NCBI RefSeq assembly: GCF_003353055.1
Contig: NZ_QKWJ01000020.1
Span: 57,102 to 121,101 of the forward strand
Length of the DNA stretch: 64,000 bases
Origin: Cupriavidus lacunae
GTDB taxonomy: Bacteria > Pseudomonadota > Gammaproteobacteria > Burkholderiales > Burkholderiaceae
Reading direction: 5' to 3'
Below, piece after piece: positions 38,961-48,340 of this stretch. A program made the position numbers and the translations under genes. Under the pieces are notes generated by a model. It did no database searches. It was not told the origin of the DNA and saw only the letters and a list, made by a program, of their open reading frames with translations. Every line of letters starts with the position of its first letter. Position 1 is the stretch's first letter.

Positions 38961-39110
38961 CTACGCCTTCACCAACCCCAACAGACAAAACGCACTAAAG
39001 CAGGCCTCCGACTGCTCGCTGTATTGTTCCAGCAGCACAAGCACGCCTTCCATACCCGCTGCCACCGTCTCAAGGCTGTACCGCGCCGTGGATAGATCGA
39101 TTTCCGACAT
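38961..39110 (-). CDS. 49-residue small protein of unknown function
   Basis: An uninterrupted frame of 49 codons starts at an ATG preceded by a perfect AGGAGG with 4-base spacing. The protein starts MSEIDLSTARYSLETVAAGM and continues with an amphipathic, Glu/Leu-rich stretch (GVLVLLEQYSEQSEACF) and a C-terminal SAFCLLGLVKA, with two Cys near residues 37 and 42. It reads as one or two helices. I do not recognise the family with certainty; small helical proteins of similar size (DUF3077-like) occur in pseudomonads. The upstream 350 bases carry nested inverted repeats. The ribosome-binding site and sensible composition make it likely real. Confidence 0.6.
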   Translation of the reverse strand: MSEIDLSTARYSLETVAAGMEGVLVLLEQYSEQSEACFSAFCLLGLVKA

Positions 39111-39170
39111 AGGACCTCCTATTGTTGGATGAAGGTCCGCCGCACGACGTTAGGGTAGGGTGGCGGGCCT

Positions 39171-39345
39171 GACGACGAGGGTGGAAGCCCGATGCGCACA
39201 GCTATTGCCGGTCAGCCTTGCGGCTGCCTCGCCCGGCCCGCCATTGAGGAGGTCTATCCCGAATGGGTAAGAACGGTCGTCAGCGACGACCGTCCTGCTA
39301 TGCGCATGCGGGCTTCCACGCCCGGTCACCGTTGTGTGCGATGAC
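39171..39345. repeat. Nested inverted repeats in the gap before the deaminase
   Basis: The 356-base gap 39111-39466 has no solid gene. It contains TGGCGGGCC (39171-39179) paired with GGCCCGCCA (39235-39243), and GTGGAAGCCCGATGCGCA (39181-39198) paired, with one inserted base, with TGCGCATGCGGGCTTCCAC (39301-39319). A compact hairpin ACGGTCGT/ACGACCGT lies at 39273-39293. The second pair straddles the first, so alternative cruciform or RNA folds compete. It may be a dispersed repetitive element. Confidence 0.5.
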
Positions 39346-39466
39346 CGTGTCAGTCTCCCGCGTCGGAGCCAACAACTCGATAAGACACTTCGCATTCCCA
39401 TCCGGACGCCGCATCCTGCCCGAGCCACGCCCGCCAGCAAATAGCCAAACGCCTAAACCACCCGCC

Positions 39467-40873
39467 TCAATCCACCAGCGTCGCCAACGCTTCCCGCGCC
39501 TCCCGGCGCAGCTTCTCCAGATCCAGCCCCACGATCGCGCCATCGCGCACTACCTGCCGCCCGCGCACCAGCACATCCCGCACCGGCGTTGGCTCGCCAG
39601 CCGCCACCGGCGCCGTGCCGATGTCGTGGAAGCCATGGAACCGCAGCCCGCTGACGTCATAGATCGCCAGGTCGGCCGACTGTCCCGGCGCCAGCGTGCC
39701 GATTCCCGGCAGGCCCAGCACCTGTGCACCGCCTGCGGTGCCCCAGTGAATGACTTCCTCCACGCGGGTTTGCGCAGCCCCGCCCAGCGCCCGGTGCACC
39801 AGCCACGCGAAGTTGGCTTCATGGACCATGCTGCCCGATTCGTTGGACGCCACTCCATCCACGCCCAGTGAAATCGGCACGCCCGCATCGGCCATCGTGC
39901 GTACCGGCGCGATGCCGCTGCCCAGCCGCGCATTGCTGACAGGGCAATGCGCCATGCCGGTGTTGGTCACGGCCAGCATGCGGATCTCTTCAGGGTTCAC
40001 GGTGACCAGGTGCGCGAACCAGACGTCAGGCCCAAGCCAGTCGTGGTCGGCGACGAACTGCACCGGCGTGCACTGGTACTTCTCGCGGCAGAACTTCACG
40101 TAGTTGTCGGTCTCCGACAGGTGCGAATGCAGCCGCAGGTCCATGCCGCGCCCGAAGGCGGCCAGCTCGCGCAACAGGGCGGGTGGCAGCGAGAAAGTTG
40201 GCGTCGTTGGTGCGACCACTACGCGGCGCAGGCCATCTGCGGAGGCATCGTGATAGCGCGCCTTGAGCCGCTCGATATCGGCCAGCATCTCGTCCAGCGT
40301 CTCGGGCACCAGTGCAGTCGCGCGCATGCCGGGGTGATCGGAGGCTGACTGGATGGCGCCGCCGCGGCACAGCACCAGGCGCATGCCAAGCTCTTCCGCT
40401 ACCTCGAACAACACGTCGCCGGTCTCAGCACCGTGGCCGTGGTGGTAGAGGTAGTGATGATCGGCGCAGGTGGTGGTGCCGGACAGCAGCAGCTCGGCCA
40501 TGCCCAGCCGCACCGCGGTGCGGAAGATCTCTGGCGTGAAGCGTGCCAGGCGCGGGTAGGCGGCCGAGGCCAGCCATTGCTCCAGCCCCACATTCATGCC
40601 GCTGGGCACGGCTTTGAGCAGGTTCTGGAACAGGTGGTGATGGGTGTTGACCCAGCCCGGGTAGACCACGCAGCCGGTGGCGTCGAGCACGGCCTCGCCG
40701 TCGTGGCGCGGCAGGCTGGCGCCGATTTCGGCGATGCGGCCGTCGCGGATGCGGATGTCGGCGGCGCCGGCGCGCGCGGCGTTGCCGGTGCGGCCGGTCA
40801 TCACGGCGGCGGCGTTGCGGATCAGCAGGTCGCCGGTGGGTGCGGCGCTGGTGGTGTTGATGTTCTGCTCCAT
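39467..40873 (-). CDS. Amidohydrolase, cyclic-amidine deaminase (8-oxoguanine/isoxanthopterin deaminase-like)
   Basis: This 468-residue protein is in the cytosine/guanine-deaminase branch of the amidohydrolase superfamily (AtzA/TrzN/8-oxoguanine deaminase group). Zn ligands and catalytic residues are visible in PGWVNTHHHLFQNLL (His78-80), in LRLHSHLSETDNYV (about 245), in the AHCPVSN block and in SLGVDGVASNES with the catalytic Asp. Members of this subgroup deaminate 8-oxoguanine, isoxanthopterin or s-triazines; the exact substrate is uncertain. It follows an NCS2 permease gene by 3 bases in a leftward operon, so import of a nucleobase-like compound followed by deamination is likely. Annotation as a chlorohydrolase would be wrong without evidence. 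Confidence 0.82.
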   Translation of the reverse strand: MEQNINTTSAAPTGDLLIRNAAAVMTGRTGNAARAGAADIRIRDGRIAEIGASLPRHDGEAVLDATGCVVYPGWVNTHHHLFQNLLKAVPSGMNVGLEQWLASAAYPRLARFTPEIFRTAVRLGMAELLLSGTTTCADHHYLYHHGHGAETGDVLFEVAEELGMRLVLCRGGAIQSASDHPGMRATALVPETLDEMLADIERLKARYHDASADGLRRVVVAPTTPTFSLPPALLRELAAFGRGMDLRLHSHLSETDNYVKFCREKYQCTPVQFVADHDWLGPDVWFAHLVTVNPEEIRMLAVTNTGMAHCPVSNARLGSGIAPVRTMADAGVPISLGVDGVASNESGSMVHEANFAWLVHRALGGAAQTRVEEVIHWGTAGGAQVLGLPGIGTLAPGQSADLAIYDVSGLRFHGFHDIGTAPVAAGEPTPVRDVLVRGRQVVRDGAIVGLDLEKLRREAREALATLVD

Positions 40874-40876
40874 GTT

Positions 40877-42226
40877 TCAGACCCCTTGGGCGTTGTCGGC
40901 AGTGGCGGGCAGCTCGTCGGCTTCACGGGTGGGCATGCCGTTGAGAATCAGGTTGAGGACCACGGAGACCACGCAGGCGATGATCACGCTGCTGTGGACA
41001 AAGGGCTGCAGGAATCCGGGCAGCTTCTCCAGCATGCCGGGCAGCATCACCGGCATCATCGCGCAGCCGAGCGTGATGGAGACGATGGAGAGGTTGTTGG
41101 GGTTGCGCTCGTACTCGACCTCGCCCAGGGTCTTGATGCCGGCGGCGACGACTACGCCGAACATCACCATGGTGGCGCCGCCCAGTGCGGCGGCCGGGAT
41201 CGAGGCAAACAGCGCGCCGATCTTGGGCACCAGCGCCACGGCGCACAGCATCGCGCCGCAGGTGGCGACTACCCAGCGGCTGCGCACGCCGGTGACGATC
41301 ACCAGCCCAACGTTCTCCATGAAGGCGATATACGGGAAGGCCGCGAACATGCCGCCGATGGCGCTGGCCAGGCCGTTGGCGCGCAGGCCGCGAGTGGCGT
41401 CGCGTTCGGTCAGGGGGCGCTTGACGATATCGCCGACGGCGATGAACAGGCCCATCGATTCCACCATCTGCACCACCATCACGATCACCATGGTGGTGAT
41501 GGCGCCCACGTTGAAGGTGGGCATGCCAAAGGCAAACGGCGTCACCATGGTGAACCACGGTGCGCGCGCGACTTCATCGAAGCTGCCCATGCCCAGCATC
41601 CACGCCACCGTGCCGCCGACCAGCAGGCCGATCACGACGGACAGGTTGCGGATCAGTTCGCCGCCGTGCCGGTTGATAAACAGGATCAGCGCCACCACGC
41701 CAAAGGCGACGATGAAAAAGATGGGGGCGCCGAAATCCGGCGCCCCCCTTCCGCCTCCAAACCAGTGAAACGAAACCGGGAACAGCGAAAGGCCCACCGC
41801 CGTGATGGTGCAGCCGCTGACCACCGGTGGGAAGAAGCGCTTGAGCTTGCCGATGATGGGCGCAAGGAACATCGCGATCACGCCCGCGGCGATGATGGCG
41901 CCGCAGACGCCGTTGAAGCCGAGCGCCGGATCGGTGCCGATGGCGATGACGGGTCCCACTGAGCTGAACGCCACGCCCTGCATCAGGGGCAGGCGCACGC
42001 CGAACTTCCAGAAGCCGACGGTCTGCAGCAGGGTGGCGATGCCGGAGGTGAACAGCGCGGTGCTGATCAGCATGGTGGTCTGCGCCGGCGTCATCTTGAG
42101 CGCGCCGGCCACGATCATCGGCACCGCAATGGCGCCGAGATAACTGACAAGCATGTGCTGGAAGCCGAGCGACGCCATGGCGCGTGCCGGCAGGATCTGG
42201 TCGACGGGGTGAACCGCTGCTTGCAT
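40877..42226 (-). CDS. NCS2-family nucleobase permease 1
   Basis: This 449-residue membrane protein of the NCS2 (nucleobase-ascorbate) family has about 14 helices. It shows the QHMLVSYLGAIAVPMIVAGAL start and MQGVAFSSVGPVIAIG. The NAT signature is ENVGLVIVTG, with Glu at the first position as in UraA-like carriers; xanthine and urate carriers usually have Gln there. I used the ATG at 42226 after CAGGAGACAACATC; the longer frame upstream is Arg-rich and unlike the family. It is the first gene of a two-gene unit with the deaminase. The substrate is probably a purine-, pyrimidine- or pteridine-like base. Confidence 0.9.
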   Translation of the reverse strand: MQAAVHPVDQILPARAMASLGFQHMLVSYLGAIAVPMIVAGALKMTPAQTTMLISTALFTSGIATLLQTVGFWKFGVRLPLMQGVAFSSVGPVIAIGTDPALGFNGVCGAIIAAGVIAMFLAPIIGKLKRFFPPVVSGCTITAVGLSLFPVSFHWFGGGRGAPDFGAPIFFIVAFGVVALILFINRHGGELIRNLSVVIGLLVGGTVAWMLGMGSFDEVARAPWFTMVTPFAFGMPTFNVGAITTMVIVMVVQMVESMGLFIAVGDIVKRPLTERDATRGLRANGLASAIGGMFAAFPYIAFMENVGLVIVTGVRSRWVVATCGAMLCAVALVPKIGALFASIPAAALGGATMVMFGVVVAAGIKTLGEVEYERNPNNLSIVSITLGCAMMPVMLPGMLEKLPGFLQPFVHSSVIIACVVSVVLNLILNGMPTREADELPATADNAQGV

Positions 42227-42519
42227 GATGTTGTCTCCTGCCGCGCTGGGGGAAAGTGCGCCATGCCGGCGGCGGCTGGCCCGGTCTGTTGGTTGCCGGG
42301 CTCGGTCCGTCACGGTGCCATGCGCGGCGCATGGCCGACGCATGCCTTGCACAGTAGTGATGCACGGGATGGCGTCATAGCGTTATTGCGAAGGCCCTGC
42401 CACCGGGCCGCAATCGGGCTTGCAAAATGCGCGCACGGGGCATCAGGGGTTTCCCTTGGGTTGCGTGAGGGCGGGGGTGGTCATAGGATGGACGCGCTCG
42501 TCAGGGTCGCTTGTTTGCT

Positions 42520-42562
42520 CCCCTCTCCCGCGTGCGGGAGAGGGGTTGGGGGAGAGGGCAGG
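42520..42562 (+). repeat. REP-like palindromic element, left copy
   Basis: The unit has a perfect 12-bp stem CCCCTCTCCCGC/GCGGGAGAGGGG with loop GT, then a GGGGGAGAGGGCAGG tail. An inverted copy lies 88 bases to the right. Such CCCTCTCCCGC-type units are frequent between genes in related genomes. Confidence 0.75.
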
Positions 42563-42650
42563 CATGTGCAGGAGCGCGATCATTTGAATGACTGGGTGCT
42601 GTTGCGCTGGCGGTCTGGTGGCCTGTGAGATCGCATCGCTCTAGCCAGCT

Positions 42651-42692
42651 CCTGCCCTCTCCCCCGCCCCTCTCCCGCAAGCGGGAGAGGGG
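42651..42692 (-). repeat. REP-like palindromic element, right copy
   Basis: This is the inverted partner of the unit at 42520: CCTGCCCTCTCCCCC followed by the stem CCCCTCTCCCGC/GCGGGAGAGGGG with loop AA. The pair forms a BIME-like doublet in the 530-base gap between the leftward NCS2 gene and the rightward AraC gene; nothing else is recognisable in that gap. Confidence 0.75.
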
Positions 42693-42756
42693 CGAAAACC
42701 GTCGGATATTGATGCGTCGGTAGCCGTCGATCCTTTCCACCTCTTTCTCTAACGCC

Positions 42757-43764
42757 ATGTCACCCACCGCAAGATGGTTTGCCGCAGCCTCCCGCTCGCC
42801 AGTCAGCCGCGGCGGTGACCTCGATCGCATCCAGTCGCTGTCCGGCCGCGTGTTTGGCCCTACGCGGCTGCGCGCGACGGAAGCCGATGCGGCGCTCGAT
42901 GCCCGTATCGACACCAGCACCATCGGCCGCCTGACGCTGGTCACCATCGCCTACAACCAGGCCGTGCAGATCGAGCCGCAGGCGAACAAGGATGAGTTCG
43001 TGATCCAGACCGTGCTGGCGGGCACATGCCGCGTCGAGACGCCGCGTGGCGCGATGCTGATGCCGCCGGGTGCGACCTTTGTGTTCTCGCCCACCGTGCC
43101 GGCCACGCTGTCGCTGGACCCGGGTTGCGAGCGCTTCAGCGTGGTGATCCGCCGCCAGCTGATTGAAGAGGCGTTCCGCCAGCAGTTCAGCTTCGAGCCG
43201 CCGGCGCCAATTGAATTCGACATGCAGCCAGTGGCGGACGATGGCCGCGCCGAGCGTTGGCAGGCGCTGGTGAGCTACCTGCGCGCGGAAACGCGCGTGC
43301 GGCGCGAAGGCAGCGGCGTGCCGGCGGTGGATGCCAGCATCGAGCGCATCGTGCTGTCGACGCTGCTGCTCGACCGCTTTGCCGCGGACGGCAATATGCT
43401 GCCGCGCCCGTTCGACGCGGCACTGCCTGATTATGTGCGCAATGCTATCAGTTACCTGCGTGCCAATCTTGAGCAGCCACTGACGCTGGAGCAGATCGCC
43501 GCGCACTGCGGCGTATCGGCGCGCACCTTGCAGCTGGGTTTCCGCAAGAGCAAGAACACCACGCCGATGGAATACCTGCGGCTGCTGCGCCTGCATGGCG
43601 CGCGGGCCGATCTGCAGCGGGCGCGGCAAGAGAAGGGGATGGTCAGCGCGATTGCGCTGCGGCACGGCTTTACGCACCTGAGCCTGTTCTCGCGCGAGTA
43701 CCGGCGCGAGTTTGGAGAACTGCCGTCGCAGACGTTGAGGGCGGTAGTGCAGCAGGGAGACTGA
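42757..43764 (+). CDS. AraC-family transcriptional regulator
   Basis: This 335-residue regulator has an N-terminal AraC-binding-like domain (about 30-200, with IQTVLAGTCRVETPRGAML and PGATFVFSPTVPATLSLDPG) and a C-terminal double helix-turn-helix (about 230-330). The first HTH is LTLEQIAAHCGVSARTLQLG and the second is SAIALRHGFTHLSLFSREY. The N-terminal type is found in FeaR/AndR-like activators of aromatic-compound catabolism. It sits between the permease-deaminase unit and the molybdenum-hydroxylase operon and is a candidate regulator of either. Confidence 0.9.
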   Translation: MSPTARWFAAASRSPVSRGGDLDRIQSLSGRVFGPTRLRATEADAALDARIDTSTIGRLTLVTIAYNQAVQIEPQANKDEFVIQTVLAGTCRVETPRGAMLMPPGATFVFSPTVPATLSLDPGCERFSVVIRRQLIEEAFRQQFSFEPPAPIEFDMQPVADDGRAERWQALVSYLRAETRVRREGSGVPAVDASIERIVLSTLLLDRFAADGNMLPRPFDAALPDYVRNAISYLRANLEQPLTLEQIAAHCGVSARTLQLGFRKSKNTTPMEYLRLLRLHGARADLQRARQEKGMVSAIALRHGFTHLSLFSREYRREFGELPSQTLRAVVQQGD

Positions 43765-43796
43765 CGGCGGGTCCGTCTCCCTGCTGGTCAGGACAG

Positions 43797-44891
43797 TCAG
43801 GCCGCCTGTGCCACGGGCAGACAGACCTTCAACAGCGTCTGCAAGCGCAGCTTGTCGAGGTGCCGGCCGATAAACACGAACTTGCTTTGCGCCGCTTCGG
43901 CGCCCCACGCATCGGCGGGATGGAAATCCATCAGCCGGTGCACCGCCTGCAGCACGTAGCGGCGGTCATCGCCCTCTACCGCCACGATCCCTTTCATCCG
44001 GAACACGTCGTCGCCCTGCGCGGCCAGCAGGGCCTTCAGGCCGTGCTCAAGGCGCTGGCGGTCGAAGGGCTGGTCGAACACCAGCGATACGGACGTGACC
44101 GACGGATCGTGACGGTGGCCGTGCGCTTCGTCATCGTGCACGTGGTCGCAATGCTCGTCGCACACATGGTCGTGATGGTCATGGTCATGATCGTGCGCGT
44201 GATCGCGGTGGTCATCGTGCGCGCCCGCCTGGATCGTGCCCGTAGTAAAGCCGCCGATGCCGAGGATCTTGCCCAGGTCCACCTGTGCGAAGTTGGAGCG
44301 CAGGATCTGCGCGCCTTCGTTCAGGCGGTGGATGCGTGCCTCCAGCCTGTCGAGCTGCGCGGCATCCACCAGGTCGGTCTTGTTGAGGATGACCCGGTCG
44401 GCTGCCACGATCTGGTCGACGGCCTGGTTGTCGAAGCCGGTCAACTGGGGATCATCGAGGTGGCTCTCGATATGCACGGCGTCCACCAGCGTCAGGATGC
44501 CGTCCAGCGTGACTTGTTTGGCGACTTCGTTGTCCATGAAGAAGGTGGCCGCCACCGGCGTGGGATCGGCCACGCCACTGGTTTCGACCAGGATATGGTC
44601 GAAGCGCTCGGGGCGCTCTAGCAGCTTCTGCAGGATGCGGACAAGGTCGGTACGCACATCGACCACGCAGCAGATGCAGCCGTTGGTCATCTGGTAGATC
44701 TCTTCGTCGGAGGTCATCACCAGGTCGGAATCGACATCGACCTCGCCGAACTCGTTCTCGATCACGGCGATGCGGTGGCCGTGCTTCTGCGTCAGGATGT
44801 GGTTGAGCAGCGTCGTCTTGCCCGAGCCGAGAAAGCCGGTAAGGATGGTGACCGGGACGGGCGGCTGCTGTGCGACGGCAGGTGCGTTCAT
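43797..44891 (-). CDS. COG0523 (CobW/P47K) GTPase with His-rich metal-binding insert
   Basis: This 364-residue protein is a G3E P-loop GTPase of the COG0523 group, most members of which act as metal chaperones or insertases. Walker A is GFLGSGKTT (19-27), the metal motif is NGCICCVV (CxCC, 72-75), and the base-recognition motif is LNKTD (about 180). A strongly His/Asp-rich stretch (about 240-285) precedes the CobW C-terminal domain. The ATG at 44891 follows CAGGAGACAAC. It is the last gene of the coxMSL-ubiX run, 55 bases after ubiX; delivery of Zn or another metal to a cluster hydrolase is a reasonable inference. Confidence 0.9.
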   Translation of the reverse strand: MNAPAVAQQPPVPVTILTGFLGSGKTTLLNHILTQKHGHRIAVIENEFGEVDVDSDLVMTSDEEIYQMTNGCICCVVDVRTDLVRILQKLLERPERFDHILVETSGVADPTPVAATFFMDNEVAKQVTLDGILTLVDAVHIESHLDDPQLTGFDNQAVDQIVAADRVILNKTDLVDAAQLDRLEARIHRLNEGAQILRSNFAQVDLGKILGIGGFTTGTIQAGAHDDHRDHAHDHDHDHHDHVCDEHCDHVHDDEAHGHRHDPSVTSVSLVFDQPFDRQRLEHGLKALLAAQGDDVFRMKGIVAVEGDDRRYVLQAVHRLMDFHPADAWGAEAAQSKFVFIGRHLDKLRLQTLLKVCLPVAQAA

Positions 44892-44946
44892 GTTGTCTCC
44901 TGATTGGGTGCTGCGTTCCTCGCTGCTGCGAGGCGAAATTTTCGTC

Positions 44947-45543
44947 TCACGCGGTGGCGACGTTGGGGCGCAAGCCTTCCCAGCGCTCCACCAATTCATC
45001 GTGCTGCACATCGAACAGGTCCAGCACGCGCCCCACGGTATGATTGACGATGTCGTCCACCGACTGCGGATGCGCGTAGAACGCCGGCACCGGCGGCAGC
45101 ACGATGGCGCCCATTTCCGTCACGGTGGTCATATTGCGCAGATGCACCAGGTGGAAAGGCGTTTCGCGTGCCAGCAGCACCAGCCGGCGCCGCTCCTTGA
45201 GCATCACGTCGGCGGCGCGGGTGACGAGGTTGTCGGCAAGCCCTGTGGCGATGGCGGCCAGCGTGCGCATGGAGCAGGGCGCCACCACCATGCCATCGCA
45301 GCGGAACGAGCCGCTGGCGATGGTCGCGCCGATATCGCGCACGTTGTGCACCACGTTGGCCATGGCTTCGATCTGCGGGCGCTGCAGGCCCAGTTCGTGG
45401 TGCGCGGTCAGCAGGCCGGACGGCGAGCAGACCAGGTGGGTCTCCCAGCCGTCCAGCGCCGACAGCGCCTGCAGGATGCGCACGCCGTACACGGCGCCGC
45501 TGGCGCCGGTGATGGCGACCACCAGGCGTTGCTTGCGGGTCAT
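44947..45543 (-). CDS. UbiX-type flavin prenyltransferase
   Basis: UbiX joins dimethylallyl phosphate to reduced FMN to make prenyl-FMN, the cofactor of UbiD decarboxylases. The 198-residue protein has the FMN-binding start RLVVAITGASGAVYGVRIL, then ASGSFRCDGMVVAPCSMRTLA, with the Ser/Cys patch, and LVLLARETPFHLVHLRNM. The start overlaps the stop of the molybdenum-hydroxylase large subunit (ATGA). A UbiD homologue is encoded 6 kb to the right, so this UbiX is probably dedicated to it rather than to ubiquinone synthesis. Confidence 0.92.
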   Translation of the reverse strand: MTRKQRLVVAITGASGAVYGVRILQALSALDGWETHLVCSPSGLLTAHHELGLQRPQIEAMANVVHNVRDIGATIASGSFRCDGMVVAPCSMRTLAAIATGLADNLVTRAADVMLKERRRLVLLARETPFHLVHLRNMTTVTEMGAIVLPPVPAFYAHPQSVDDIVNHTVGRVLDLFDVQHDELVERWEGLRPNVATA

Positions 45544-47827
45544 GAGGTGACGCCCGCCTTCGCCGCCTTCTCCGCCAATGCCTGCAGCACTTGCTCCGGC
45601 TTGATCGGGTAGTGGCGGAAGCGCACGCCGATGGCATCGAACACCGCATTGGCAATCGCCGGTCCGATCGCGACGATCGGGTCCTCGCCCACGCCCTTGG
45701 CGCCGAACGGGCCGCCAGGGTCGGGCGCCGCTTCCAGGATCACCGTGTGGATGGGCGGCATATCCATCGCCAGCGGCATCTTGTAGTCGACAAAGTTGGC
45801 GTTGAGCGAGCGGCCGGTGCGCATGTCGATGTGGTAGTCCTCATACAGCGTGTGGCCGATGCCTTGCTGGATGCCGCCTTCGATCTGCCCCGCGGCCGCT
45901 ACAGGGTGGATCACCTTGCCGACGTCATGCACCGGCACCACCTGCTGCACGGTGATGAAGCCGGTCTCAGTATCGACCGCCACCTCGACAAAATGCGCGG
46001 CGAACGAATACGACTTGGTCGGATGATAGGTCGCGGTGCCCACCAGTTGCGCGGCGGGAATGCCCTTGCGCGGCATCACAGCCTCGCGCACGGTCAGCGT
46101 GGGGCCGTCGCGGTCACGCACGGCGATCACGCCGGCGGTCAGCGTCAGGGCTTCGGGCTCGCATTCCATCAGCTTCGCGGCGCGGTCGAAGAGCTGGCGC
46201 TTGATCTCGCCCGCCGCCATCTGCGCGGCCTTGCCGACCATATAGGTGGTGTGGCTGGCAAAGGCGCCGATGTCCCAGGGCACGACGTCGGTGTCGCCGT
46301 GCACAACAGACACCGCTTCGAACGGCAGCGTCAGTTCTTCCGCCACGATCTGCGCGAGTGCGGTATGCGCACCAGTACCCAGCCCGGCCGCGCCGGTCAG
46401 CAGAACCACTGTCCCATCCTCATTCATCTTGATGATGGCGTTGCCCTGTTCCTTGATGCCGGGATAGGCGCTGCTGCCGTGCATCTCGCAGCCCAGGCCC
46501 CAGCCGGTGCGGATCGGGCCGGTGGAGTCGCGCTGGCGGCGGCGCAGCGCGGGCCAGTCGACCAGCTCCATGCCTTTTTCGATGCAGGCCTCCAGGCCAT
46601 GCCCGATCAGAGGATGGTTGGACGGCGCGATATCGCCCTCGCGCACGGCGTTCTTCAGCTTCAGTTCGGCGGGGTCCAGGCCCAGGTGCTCGGCGGCCTC
46701 GTCCATCTGCACATCGAGCGCGTAGTAAGTCTGCACCACGCCATAGCCGCGGAAGGCACCGGCAATGGGGCTGTTGGTGTAGACGCAGCGGCCTTCCAGC
46801 AGCACGTTGTCGCAGCGGTACAGCGAGACCATGGCGGCAGTGCCGACATTGGTCACGCCCGGGCCATGCGAGCCATAGGCGCCGGAGTTGAACACCACCC
46901 GGGCTCGGCGCGCGGTGATGGTGCCGTCATTGCGGAAACCTTGCCTGAGCCAGATCTTGGCCGGATGGCGCGTGCGCCCGCCGAGGAAGGTTTCCTCACG
47001 CGTGTATTCCATGCGCACCGGGCGGCGCGTCTCGCGCGCCAGCAGTGCGCACAGGAACTCATGCTGGAACAGGTCCTGCTTGGCGCCGAAGCCGCCGCCC
47101 ATATGGTCGACCAGCACGCGCACCTTGTGCAGCGGCAGGCCCAGCACCTCGGCCATGATGCCGCGCACCATGAAGGCGGTCTGGGTGGAGATCCACACTG
47201 TCAGGTTGCCGTTGCCGTCCCAGCTGGTGGTGCAGACGTTGGGCTCCATGTAGGCCGGGGTGGGACGGCCGCCTTCGTAGATGCCTTCGAGAATGAAGTC
47301 CGCCTCGGCAAAGCCGGCTTCCACGTCGCCGCGCTTGATGATCACCGGCGGCAGCACCAGGTTGCCGCCGGGTTCGCGGTCGTGGATGCGCGGGGCGTCG
47401 GAGCGCTCGGCGTCCTCGGTGGTGAAGACGGCGGGCAGCGTTTCGTATTCGACTTCGATCAGCTCGATTGCGCGCGCGGCGATCTCTTCGCTGATGGCGG
47501 CGACCGCGGCCACGCCTTCGCCCCAGTAACGCACCTTGTCGTCCAGGATGTACTGGTCGCAGGTCACCGAGGCGGAGCGCGGGTGCGGCGATCCCGCGTG
47601 GAGCACGCGCGGCACGTTCTCATGGGTCAGCACGGCCTTGACGCCTGACAAGGCCAGGGCACGCGAGGTGTCGATGTGGCGGATCCTGGCATGCGCGACG
47701 TTGCAACGCTTCATCTTGCCGAACAGCAGGCCGGCGAAGGGCATGTCGGCAACGTATTTGGCGTTGCCGGTGACCTTGTCGAGCAGGTCGGTGCGCTTGA
47801 CGCTGTGTCCGATCACGGCGTGGGTCA

Positions 47828-47831
<4 letters not shown>
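45540..47831 (-). CDS. Molybdenum hydroxylase large subunit (xanthine dehydrogenase family, CoxL-like)
   Basis: This 763-residue protein is the Mo-pterin subunit of a three-gene xanthine-dehydrogenase/aldehyde-oxidase family enzyme. The N-terminal domain begins VKRTDLLDKVTGNAKYVADM. Further blocks are MGGGFGAKQDLFQHEFLCAL, AFRGYGVVQTYYALDVQMDE, a TGAAGLGTGAHTALAQIVAEE Mo-cofactor loop and the C-terminal GPFGAKGVGEDPIVAIGPA with the catalytic Glu. I chose the ATG at 47831, which overlaps the small-subunit stop (ATGA) and follows GAGGAGG; another ATG is adjacent. It hydroxylates an N-heterocycle or aldehyde with water-derived oxygen; the substrate is unknown. Confidence 0.9.

Positions 47832-48327
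<496 letters not shown>

Positions 48328-48340
<13 letters not shown>

Noticed and set aside
39263..39871. 202-codon plus-strand frame crossing the nested repeats into the deaminase
   Set aside because: Most of it is antisense to the deaminase; only the first part is outside and it coincides with the inverted-repeat patch.
40433..41962. 509-codon plus-strand open frame opposite the deaminase and NCS2 genes
   Set aside because: Shadow of two recognised genes; the translation is His/Gly/Asp repeats typical of antisense GC-rich membrane genes.
45591..47648. 685-codon plus-strand open frame opposite the Mo hydroxylase large subunit
   Set aside because: Antisense shadow of a clear CoxL-like gene; composition is Arg/His/Gly-rich without motifs.
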